Assembly (NCBI GenBank): GCA_945860285.1
Contig: CAMAQB010000007.1
Span: 1-63,708, forward strand
DNA from: Akkermansia muciniphila
Lineage (GTDB): Bacteria > Verrucomicrobiota > Verrucomicrobiia > Verrucomicrobiales > Akkermansiaceae
Direction: 5' to 3'
Length of the DNA stretch: 63,708 nucleotides
Positions 53,997 through 61,475 of this stretch are shown one piece after another. The position numbers and the translations under genes are program-made. How positions within the stretch are numbered: the stretch's first letter is position 1; each line of letters begins with the position of its first letter. The notes beneath the pieces were generated by a model. It had not been told where the DNA came from and made no database searches. It saw only the letters and a program-made list of their open reading frames with translations.

Positions 53997-55889
53997 TTAG
54001 TGGTGCACAGCGGGTACGGGAGCATCGGCAGCACCCGTCAGGATGGCGGGTTTTTCCCACTGCGGAGTGTAATCCTCTTCGGCACCCGGCTGACTGTATT
54101 CGTAAGGGCCGCGATAGACCGCCACATCAAAAGTGAAATTGCCGTGACCCGGAGGAGTCGGGGTCGACCACTCCAGAGTGGTTGCATGCCACGGGTTGTC
54201 GCTCTCGACTTTTTTGCCGCGGAAGTAGCTGAAAATGATGTTCACGATGAAAGGTAGCTGGAACGCAGCCATGATCCATGCCGAGGTGGACATCAGAATG
54301 TTGAGGTCGATGTGTTCGGCAACGGTTTTTCCAAAAACGTTGGCCGAATCGGCGGCCTTGGCGAGATAGGCATCTCCGCCATTATACCAGCGGCGGTGGA
54401 AGCCGGCCATGCCCTGCGTAAGCATCGGGAAAAACAATGTGTTCATCAGGATCAACGTGGGCCAGAAGTGCAGATGGTTCAAAAACTTGCTGGTGTAGCG
54501 CCCGGTGATCTTGGGATACCAGTGATGGACACCGCCGAAAAGGCCGAACAGAATTCCCGGCGCAACGACGTAGTGGAAATGGCCGATGACGTAATAAGTG
54601 TCATGCAAATGCAAGTCGACAAGGTTAAAAGCCAACGGCAGGCCGGTCAGACCGCCGATGCCGAACATCGGAATGAAAGCGCAGGCCCAGATCATCGGCG
54701 GGGTGAAACGGATTGAACCTCCCCAGAGCGAAATCATCAATGCTGTCAGCAGAATGACCGAAGGAATGGAAATCAGCACGGTGGTGATTTGGAACCAGGT
54801 GGAAATATTGGGTCCCATGCCGGTGAGATACATGTGGTGCGCCCAGACCACGAAGGACAGGACACCGAGCACGATCACGCCGTATACCATCGACTTGTAT
54901 CCCCACATGGGCCGACGGGTGTTGGCGGGAATGATTTCCGCCACGCAGGCAATTGCGGGAAGTAACAACACGTAAACTTCGGGGTGGCCGAGGAACCAGA
55001 ACAAATGCTGGAACAAGAGCGGGCTGCCGCCGCCAGAAAGCTCAACCAATCCCTCGGACTTGGTGAAAAGACCGGAAGGCATGAAGAAAGATGAGTGGAA
55101 AACGCGGTCGACCAATTGCATGATGCCGGCGGCCTCCAGCGGCGGGAACGCCAGCAACAGCAGGAATCCTGTCACCAGCATGGCCCATACGAAAAAGGGC
55201 AGGCGCATCCAGGTCATGCCGCGGGCACGGAGGTTGATGATCGTGGTAAGGAAGTTGACCGAACCGAGAAGCGACGAGGTGATCAACATCACCAGTCCAA
55301 TCAGCCAAAGCGACTGACCCGCCAGCCATTGATTGACGATCTGGCCATCGGCGAATCCGGCGAGCGGCGAATAGTTCGTCCATCCCGACTTGGCCGATCC
55401 CGATTCCAGGAAAAAGGATCCGATCATGATCAGCCCGCCCACAAGATACGTATAATAAGAAATCATGTTCAGTTTCGGAAAGGCCATGTCAACGGCGCCG
55501 ATCTGCAGCGGGGTCACGTAGTTTCCAAAAGCCCCGAATCCGAGGGGCACCACGCCGAGGAAAACCATGATGGTTCCGTGCATGGCTCCGAACATGTTAT
55601 AGGTATCACCCGTCACTTTGCCATCCTGCAGCCAGCGAGCCTTCCAGACATCGGTGAAAATCCAACTCATCCATCCCGGCAGCGGCTCGTGCGGATAGGC
55701 AATCGACCAGCGCATCACCATCATCAGGTAAAACCCGAACAACAGAAACAGCATGGCTGTGATCCCGTATTGAATACCGATCACCTTGTGGTCGGTCGAA
55801 AACACATACTTCTGCCAAAAGCCCGGTTCGTGGTGGTGTCCATGATCCTCATGATGGCCGTGATCTGCTGTGGCTGCTTGTGCGCTCAT
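53997..55889 (-). CDS. ctaD: cytochrome c oxidase subunit I
   Basis: This catalytic subunit of a heme-copper oxidase reduces oxygen to water and pumps protons. The 630 residues carry a histidine-rich N-terminus (HGHHEDHGHHH), twelve or more helices, the heme-a ligand in FGAMHGTIMV, the CuB/Tyr motif HPEVYVLLLPA, WAHHMYLTGM with the CuB histidine pair, and HDTYYVIGHFHYV with the heme ligands. Extra C-terminal helices and the tail (about 540-630) are like A-family caa3 enzymes. It is the first gene of the operon. A perfect TGTGA-N6-TCACA site lies about 160 bp upstream. Confidence 0.96.
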   Translation of the reverse strand: MSAQAATADHGHHEDHGHHHEPGFWQKYVFSTDHKVIGIQYGITAMLFLLFGFYLMMVMRWSIAYPHEPLPGWMSWIFTDVWKARWLQDGKVTGDTYNMFGAMHGTIMVFLGVVPLGFGAFGNYVTPLQIGAVDMAFPKLNMISYYTYLVGGLIMIGSFFLESGSAKSGWTNYSPLAGFADGQIVNQWLAGQSLWLIGLVMLITSSLLGSVNFLTTIINLRARGMTWMRLPFFVWAMLVTGFLLLLAFPPLEAAGIMQLVDRVFHSSFFMPSGLFTKSEGLVELSGGGSPLLFQHLFWFLGHPEVYVLLLPAIACVAEIIPANTRRPMWGYKSMVYGVIVLGVLSFVVWAHHMYLTGMGPNISTWFQITTVLISIPSVILLTALMISLWGGSIRFTPPMIWACAFIPMFGIGGLTGLPLAFNLVDLHLHDTYYVIGHFHYVVAPGILFGLFGGVHHWYPKITGRYTSKFLNHLHFWPTLILMNTLFFPMLTQGMAGFHRRWYNGGDAYLAKAADSANVFGKTVAEHIDLNILMSTSAWIMAAFQLPFIVNIIFSYFRGKKVESDNPWHATTLEWSTPTPPGHGNFTFDVAVYRGPYEYSQPGAEEDYTPQWEKPAILTGAADAPVPAVHH

Positions 55890-56048
55890 GTGTCTTTATT
55901 TTGTTAGGAAATGCTTAATAAGCCTTGTTTTTGAAGGAAATCAGCCATTTCATGCATGAAAAATCCCGCTCAAAACCAGGAGAATGTCCGACGCAAGGTG
56001 CACCTCGCGCAAGGGCTTGTAAAGTAAAAGATGCGTTTTGCAGCAACT

Positions 56049-56066
56049 TTGTGAAATTTTTCACAA
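56049..56066 (-). promoter_or_regulatory. perfect TGTGA-N6-TCACA palindrome upstream of the oxidase operon
   Basis: TTGTGAAA (56049-56056), TT, TTTCACAA (56059-56066). Read as TGTGA-AATTTT-TCACA it fits the classical binding consensus of the CRP/FNR superfamily. It lies 160-177 bp upstream of the subunit I start and 23 bp past the HNH stop, so it could be an operator or simply the terminator hairpin of the HNH gene. No CRP-like regulator is encoded in the window. Confidence 0.5.
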
Positions 56067-56088
56067 GCTTTCCCCCTGCCATGCTGGC

Positions 56089-56697
56089 CTAGCCCGCCGC
56101 GCCGACTTGATCGCGCGATTGCGGCATGAAATCGGCCCAGGCCAGTTCCTGGTTTTTTTCGCGAATACCGAAATCCGGCTTCCATCGCGGTGCCACCGGT
56201 TTGTTGCGCGGGTGCATGTTTGCCTCGTGAGGCAGTTTGTTGCCCTTGCGGGTGTTGCATTTGACGCAGGAGGTGACGATGTTCTCCCAACTGGTCTTGC
56301 CGCCTTTGTCGCGCGGGATCACGTGGTCGAGATTCAACTCCCCTTCCGTGAACGATTGGAAGCAATACTGACAGGTGTGTTGGTCTCGCCAGAAAACGTT
56401 GCGACGCGAAAAGGTCACTTCCTTGCTGGGGATTTTATCGTAAAGCGAGAGCACGACGATTTTGGGAATGCGCAGTGCGATCTTCACGGAGTGGATCATC
56501 TGCGGCTGTGGTGCCCGAACCGAATAGTTCAACCACGACTCGAAATCATGGGTCTCGAATTTTTCCTCGCCGTCTTCCTGAACCACCCGCGCATGGCCAA
56601 TGCTCAGCAGGTGAACAGCCCGGCGCGCCGTGCATGTCTGCACCGGCTGCCAGTTGCGGTTCAACACCAAAACGGCTTTGCTCAACACTTCTTCCAT
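56089..56697 (-). CDS. HNH endonuclease family protein
   Basis: This is a 202-residue protein. The N-terminal half (KAVLVLNRNWQPVQTCTARRAVHLLSIGHARVV) is the common lead domain of stand-alone chromosomal HNH proteins. The nuclease core has CQYC, the beta-beta-alpha-metal motif LNLDHVIPRDKGGKTSWENIVTSCVKCN and the zinc pair CVKC. All metal and catalytic residues (His of LDHV, Asn in ENIV) are present. This group is widespread, has no restriction partner here, and may act in DNA repair or RNA processing. The start is set at ATG 56697, not at the TTG six codons upstream. Copy B of the dispersed element lies 78 bp upstream. Confidence 0.88.
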   Translation of the reverse strand: MEEVLSKAVLVLNRNWQPVQTCTARRAVHLLSIGHARVVQEDGEEKFETHDFESWLNYSVRAPQPQMIHSVKIALRIPKIVVLSLYDKIPSKEVTFSRRNVFWRDQHTCQYCFQSFTEGELNLDHVIPRDKGGKTSWENIVTSCVKCNTRKGNKLPHEANMHPRNKPVAPRWKPDFGIREKNQELAWADFMPQSRDQVGAAG

Positions 56698-56774
56698 CGG
56701 CAACAGATAAACCAATACCTCATTATTGCCCCGACGACAAGAACGAAAGCGCGAATGCTGCCTTTCAGGCTGGC

Positions 56775-56928
56775 AACTTTCTCCGAAAGTTCCGGTGGGG
56801 GCAGCTTGCTTTCGTTCTCGACAATCCTTCCTGACTCACCCGCTTTCTTCGTGGATGTGACCGTGAGGTGAATGTAGTATACGCTATGGATATAATTATC
56901 CGCCCCCCACCGGAACGCTCGGAGAGGC
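56775..56928 (-). repeat. full copy B of the dispersed 154-bp element
   Basis: Read on the minus strand from 56928, it opens with CTCTCCGAGCGTTCCGGTGG, carries the TTCA step at offset 56 and GGTGAGTCAGGAAGGAT at offset 88, and closes with CGGAACTTTCGGAGAAAGTT. These offsets equal those in copy A (38573-38726), within two bases at the right end. The middle third is divergent between copies. It lies between the helical gene at 56948 and the HNH gene, oriented toward the HNH gene. Confidence 0.8.
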
Positions 56929-56947
56929 TTCCCTGCCTTTTGATGCC

Positions 56948-57655
56948 TCAGCCTCGCCCCGGGGCCGGGGCGGAGTCTTCGTTTTGGCGGGTGGGGTCTT
57001 CCAGTAAGGATTGGGTGAAGTAGTCCACCGCGCGCTCGGGGTGGCCGAGGTGGTGGGAGGCGATGGCAAGAATGTTGCGGCCGAGCTGGAGTTCCAGGAC
57101 GCTGCGGGCGGCGGCGAGTTCGGCGCGGGCTTGGGCGAGGTCGCCTTTGGCTTCCACTTGGCCGTCGCGGGCGCTGGAGTAGTTGGCTTTCAGGGCGGTG
57201 AATTCCGTCAGCAGTTCGGGGCCGAGCGCGGCTTTGTGCTTGTCGGCGGCGGTGATGAGGCGATCGAGAATGCCGGTGATTTGGCCGTGGCGGGCTTGGC
57301 CGATTTCCACCAATCCCTGCGGGAAAAACTCGGTGTAGGCGGCGCTGCCGTTGGTGAGTTTGTCGCGGATGCGGGCCTCGCGCTGGCGGACGGTGCTGCG
57401 GATGAGTTGCCGCGCCTCGATCTTGCTGATGGTGCCGCCGGCTTGGGTGGCTTGAAGGATGGTGCGGGCGGAGAGTTTCGCATCGAAGGCCTCGAAAGCC
57501 GCCTCGGTGGGCGCGGCAAGGGCGGCGATGACGGCGGGCGGGCTGACCAGCGTCGCAAGCTTGCCGCGATGATCTTCCGCGAACTGGCGGAGTTCCTCTG
57601 CACTGATTTGGCGATTGGACAGGTGGTTTTCAAACAGTCGGTCAATAGCAATCAT
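56948..57655 (-). CDS. hypothetical helical cytoplasmic protein preceded by a repeat array
   Basis: This is a 235-residue, almost entirely helical, alanine-rich protein with coiled-coil character (TALKANYSSARDGQVEAKGDLAQARAELAAARSVLELQ) and no signal or membrane segment. I do not recognise a family. The frame is open upstream through the 42-bp repeat array to a GTG at 57958. That extension would add a 14-residue repeat (consensus xVPVTKLSPxxTAQ), but the array is also open in other frames, so I place the start at ATG 57655 (MIAIDRLFENH). The C-terminus ends in a proline/glycine tail. The phased array 77 bp upstream probably controls it. Confidence 0.6.
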   Translation of the reverse strand: MIAIDRLFENHLSNRQISAEELRQFAEDHRGKLATLVSPPAVIAALAAPTEAAFEAFDAKLSARTILQATQAGGTISKIEARQLIRSTVRQREARIRDKLTNGSAAYTEFFPQGLVEIGQARHGQITGILDRLITAADKHKAALGPELLTEFTALKANYSSARDGQVEAKGDLAQARAELAAARSVLELQLGRNILAIASHHLGHPERAVDYFTQSLLEDPTRQNEDSAPAPGRG

Positions 57656-58147
57656 GATGGGAATTTCTGGCCAACACGCCGCGGCCTGACAAGCGAAAAT
57701 GTGGGAAAGCTGCCATCGCCCGGCGGAAAGCGGTGAGAATTTTTTCACCGATAATAATTGCGCAGTTCGGGCAGGTGAAAGTTTTGTCACTGGAACATCT
57801 TGCGCTATACGGACAGGTGAAAGTTTTTTCACTGGAACATATTGCGCCGTGAGGGCTGGTGAAAGTTTTGTCACCAGCACAAATCGCGCTAAGAGGGGTG
57901 TTGAGGGTTTTGTCACCGGCACAAATCGCGCTGAGAGGGGTGGTGAAAGTTTTGTCACCGTCTCCCGCAGCCCGGGATGGGCAGAAGTTTATCTTCCCAG
58001 CGACACCCACCCACCACTCCCTTGCTATTCGGCGAACACCCCGGCCAGTTGCCCGTGGAGATTTGCAATCGGTTGATCCATATGCAATCCGCGCTTGCTC
58101 ATGCCGTCGAGTATTAGATTGTTAGCGCGGCGGGCGTGACACCTTGA
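57656..58147. other. intergenic region holding the 42-bp array
   Basis: These 492 bp lie between purine nucleoside phosphorylase and the helical protein gene (both minus strand). The left half is the tandem array; the right part (57984-58147) has no repeat or gene that I can support. Confidence 0.6.
57732..57983 (-). repeat. six tandem 42-bp units, each with a GGTGA-N8-TCACC palindrome
   Basis: Units begin at 57732, 57774, 57816, 57858, 57900 and 57942, exactly 42 bp apart with no spacers. Each starts with a version of GGTGAAAGTTTTGTCACC, an inverted repeat GGTGA/TCACC around 8 bp; the last unit keeps only this part. A second conserved word is ATTGCGC/ATCGCGC, while the rest of the unit varies. 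42 bp equals four turns of B-DNA, which places all palindromes on the same face. Confidence 0.92.
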
Positions 58148-58882
58148 TCAACCCAGCGCGGTTTCCAACAACTTCACCATCACCGCAGCGGCAGCCTTTC
58201 CGGTCGATAGCACGTCTTGGTGCGACAAATGGCTCTCGTTCATGCCAGCCGCCCAGTTGGTGAGGCAGGAAAAGCCCAGCACTTCCATTCCCAGCGCCCG
58301 GGACTGGATGGCTTCGAGAACCGTGCTCATGCCGACGGCATCCGCGCCGATGGTCCGCAGCATGCGGATTTCCGCGGGTGTTTCGTATTGCGGACCCCGC
58401 AAGCCGGCATACACACCTTCATGCAACGGCAGGCCGAGTTGTCCCGCGTGGCGGGCCATTTGTTCCCGCCACGGTTTTGAGTAAATGGCGCTCATATCGA
58501 TGAAATCAGGCGCACCCTCCAACGGCGAAGTGCCGGTGAGGTTCAGTTGATCGGCAAGCATCATCCATTCACCCGGAGGAAAATTCTCGTTCAAGGTGCC
58601 CGCCGCGTTGGTGAGAATGACCCGCTTGACACCCTGCGCGGCCATCCAGCGGATTCCCGCCGTCACGGCTTTGGCGTGGTGACCTTCATACAAATGCACC
58701 CGTCCCTGCATCACCAGAATCGGATTGCCGACAAAGTTTGCGAACAAAAACCGCCCGGCGTGGCCACTGACGTTCGAAACCGGAAGACCCGCTTCGGCAA
58801 ATCCAATCGCACGATCAATGTGCAGATGGTCGGCTAACACACCCAAACCCGATCCCAGAACAATGGCCGTTTCCGCATTCAT
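58148..58882 (-). CDS. purine nucleoside phosphorylase
   Basis: This trimeric-type PNP of about 244 residues splits purine nucleosides with phosphate into base and ribose 1-phosphate. The start MNAETAIVLGSGLGVLAD gives the phosphate loop GSGLG. Further motifs are GHAGRFLFA, MQGRVHLYEGH (with the family's R-x-H-x-Y-E-G), LTNAAGTLNENF (base-binding Asn), GPQYETPAEIRML (Glu) and SCLTNWAAGMNE. It is shorter than many family members (about 270-290). The ATG at 58882 is used; the frame is open to 58939. It follows the MFS-acyltransferase gene by ten bases on the same strand. Confidence 0.9.
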   Translation of the reverse strand: MNAETAIVLGSGLGVLADHLHIDRAIGFAEAGLPVSNVSGHAGRFLFANFVGNPILVMQGRVHLYEGHHAKAVTAGIRWMAAQGVKRVILTNAAGTLNENFPPGEWMMLADQLNLTGTSPLEGAPDFIDMSAIYSKPWREQMARHAGQLGLPLHEGVYAGLRGPQYETPAEIRMLRTIGADAVGMSTVLEAIQSRALGMEVLGFSCLTNWAAGMNESHLSHQDVLSTGKAAAAVMVKLLETALG

Positions 58883-58892
58883 TGGATCAGGA

Positions 58893-61343
58893 TCATGACT
58901 GCTGCAGCGGCGTTGGCAAGAAGACAAAACCCTGGGCATCGATGGTGGTTCCCGGCGGAAGCAACAATCCGGTTTCCATCAACGCCGGACCATGCAGGCA
59001 GATCCGCCCGTCCTCACCCGGTTCGGTCGCAAAACCCGGCAGCAGGCGACCGACAGAACCCGGCTTGCAACCATACTGTGTTTCGCTGGTCTCGTTCGAA
59101 CGAGGCGGGTCGGGCATCGACATGGCAATCACAATCCCGCTCACGGCATAACACGGGCAACGACGAATTTTCAACGGCCAATCGATCGACGCGGAATCAA
59201 AATCATAAAAATACCCATCGCTCGCGGTATCCGCTGATTCGAGCAACAACCTGCGGGTGGCCTCCCCGCCCACCCTGATTGCGGAGGAAAGCACCGCATC
59301 CTTGTTCGTTAGAACTTCACAGCCAAACAACCCAGCGAAACCGATCCGCAGCGAGCCGAGATCCTTGTTCAGCGGATCACCGTCCCACATCGCAAAAGTC
59401 GCGCCGCGTTGCAACGCATTCACATGCCCCAACTGAAATCCATTCACCCAGAATGGTGCATCCGGCTTCCGCATCAACCCGGATTTTTCCACCCGCGCGG
59501 CGAGCGCCGACGCACTGGCCCGATGAAGCGCGTTTTCAAGCACCGCGATGCTGGCCTCGCGTGCGGGAATCGATGGATGAATCGCGATGGTCAAAGGGAA
59601 TGGCAAGGCACGCGGCAACTTGCGAAAGAACTTGTTGCGCTCGAAGGAAAAAATCGATCCCCAGGCTCCGTCCATCCACATCGGCACGATCGGCGCCCCC
59701 GCCTTGCGCGCCATCAGTTCGAAACCGCGTTTCACCTCCTGGAGACAGCCGGTTCGCGTGAGTTCCCCTTCGGCAAACAAGCACACCACATCGCCGTTTT
59801 CCAACGAGTCACTGACCGCGCGAACCGCCTCTTTCGCTTTGGTGGCGGAAATCGGCACGGTATTGAAAACCCGCGCGCCCCAGCCGACCAGGAAAGTATG
59901 CATGAATCCTTCGTACATCACGAATCGCACCGGACGATGGCAGGCGGCCGAGATCAAAAAGCAATCCGCCCAGGTCACATGGTTTGGCAGCAACAAGACA
60001 CCACCGGTCTCGGGAATGTTCTGCGCGTCGACAATCCGAATGCGGTAAATCATTCGCACAACCGGCAGAATCATCACCCGCAGCAATTCGGCCAGCCATT
60101 TTCTCACCGCCAGCAAAGCGATGATCGTGGTCAGCACAGCGAGAATCAAGAACTGCTCCTGCACGCGCAGCCCGGATTTCATCATTGTGTACTGGATCAG
60201 CACCGCGCTAATGCCGCCCACGTTGTTGAAGAAATTCGACACCGAGATCACCGTGCCGCGTTTCTCGGCAGGCGGATGGTCCTGCACAAACGTATTCACC
60301 GGCACCAGGAAGATGGCAGCCCCGGCTCCGGACAAGGCAAGGAAATGGGGAAAAAACCCGCTGCCCGGATGGATCTGACTCAGCACGTACAAGCCGCTGC
60401 TCATCAAAACCAAGCCGATCGGTGCCAGCGACCACTCGATCCCGCGTTTGCTCAACAAGCCGGAAAAAATGCTACCCGAGGCGATGCCCAAACTGGCGAA
60501 AAACATCAATTTTGAAATCGCTGATCCCACTTCATGCGGATGCAGGGCTCTGGAAATCTCGATCACCACCAGATTCACAAAGCCCGCGAAGGCCCAGAAG
60601 AATGCCGTGCCCAACGCGGCGAACCGCAATTCGCGATCCTTCCACACCACCGCCGAATCAATGATGTGGCGGAACATCAGGCCTCTGCGGAACGGCACGT
60701 CGCCTTGCGCACGGGTGCGCCGCATCATCTGCGCGAGCAGGGCACCGACAAGCGCGACTCCGGCAACCCACCACAGGGAATGAAGGGCGGCATCCCAGCC
60801 GTTCATCGATTTGGAATTGGCATCGAACCACACACCGCCGGCGATCTGACCGGCGAGGATTGCCAGAATCACCGTGCCCTCGACCACCCCGTTGGCAAAG
60901 GCCAGACGACGCGAGCCGACCAATTCCTTGACCACGCCGAGCTTGGCAGGACTGAGCATCGCACACTGCAGCGAGTAGAGAAAAAAACAGAACATAGCGA
61001 GCACCAGCGAGTGCAACATGATCGCCGCGCAGAGCATGAGCACCACCGCCCACTGCGCCCATGCGGCGGCTTTGATCACCACGCTTTTCGGAAAGCGGTC
61101 GGCAATCCAGCCTGCGGTGGGAGAAAGCACCAGATAGGGCAATACCAGCAACAGGCTGAGCACGTATTCCGTCGATTTCGCCAGCGCACCGCCCTGATTT
61201 TGCAAACTCAGCGATATCCCCAATGGAATGAGGAGAAATTTGATAACGCTGACCGTGAAGGAATTCTGCACCTGCATGCCGATCAACGCCCAAAATGAGC
61301 CCCAGGCCGGTTGTTTTTCTCCCCGATCAATCTCTCCGGTCAT
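58893..61343 (-). CDS. MFS transporter fused to 1-acylglycerol-phosphate acyltransferase, with remnant acyl-ACP ligase domain
   Basis: This is an 816-residue fusion. Residues 1 to about 410 form a 12-helix LplT-like MFS carrier. About 425-640 is a PlsC-type acyltransferase with NHVTWAD (His near 450) and EGELTRTG (about 524-531, in place of EGTRSR). The C-terminal 170 residues resemble pieces of an acyl-ACP synthetase: KPGSVGRLLPG, GRICLHGPALMETGLLLPPGT and DAQGFVFLPT. The ATP-binding loop and adenylation core are missing. Complete relatives (LplT-Aas fusions, more than 1,100 residues) flip and re-acylate lysophospholipids. Here only flipping and acyl transfer seem possible. It is divergent from the sugar kinase-MurQ gene. 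Confidence 0.85.
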   Translation of the reverse strand: MTGEIDRGEKQPAWGSFWALIGMQVQNSFTVSVIKFLLIPLGISLSLQNQGGALAKSTEYVLSLLLVLPYLVLSPTAGWIADRFPKSVVIKAAAWAQWAVVLMLCAAIMLHSLVLAMFCFFLYSLQCAMLSPAKLGVVKELVGSRRLAFANGVVEGTVILAILAGQIAGGVWFDANSKSMNGWDAALHSLWWVAGVALVGALLAQMMRRTRAQGDVPFRRGLMFRHIIDSAVVWKDRELRFAALGTAFFWAFAGFVNLVVIEISRALHPHEVGSAISKLMFFASLGIASGSIFSGLLSKRGIEWSLAPIGLVLMSSGLYVLSQIHPGSGFFPHFLALSGAGAAIFLVPVNTFVQDHPPAEKRGTVISVSNFFNNVGGISAVLIQYTMMKSGLRVQEQFLILAVLTTIIALLAVRKWLAELLRVMILPVVRMIYRIRIVDAQNIPETGGVLLLPNHVTWADCFLISAACHRPVRFVMYEGFMHTFLVGWGARVFNTVPISATKAKEAVRAVSDSLENGDVVCLFAEGELTRTGCLQEVKRGFELMARKAGAPIVPMWMDGAWGSIFSFERNKFFRKLPRALPFPLTIAIHPSIPAREASIAVLENALHRASASALAARVEKSGLMRKPDAPFWVNGFQLGHVNALQRGATFAMWDGDPLNKDLGSLRIGFAGLFGCEVLTNKDAVLSSAIRVGGEATRRLLLESADTASDGYFYDFDSASIDWPLKIRRCPCYAVSGIVIAMSMPDPPRSNETSETQYGCKPGSVGRLLPGFATEPGEDGRICLHGPALMETGLLLPPGTTIDAQGFVFLPTPLQQS

Positions 61344-61475
61344 GTGCGGCGAAACTAATCAGTAATCGCACCAATGCACAAGCCCGCATCCGGCACGATT
61401 GCGAATATTGCAAGCACAGACATTTTACGTCATTGCCCGGTTGCGTCGGTGGAGTCGATGTTTTACGATCACCCC

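Noticed and set aside
57732-57983. CRISPR array
   Set aside because: Units are directly adjacent with no unique spacers, and no cas gene is near.
57642-58010. 14-residue tandem-repeat protein encoded by the 42-bp array
   Set aside because: Three frames (two minus, one plus) are open only because 42 is a multiple of three. Conservation follows the palindrome, not any one codon phase.
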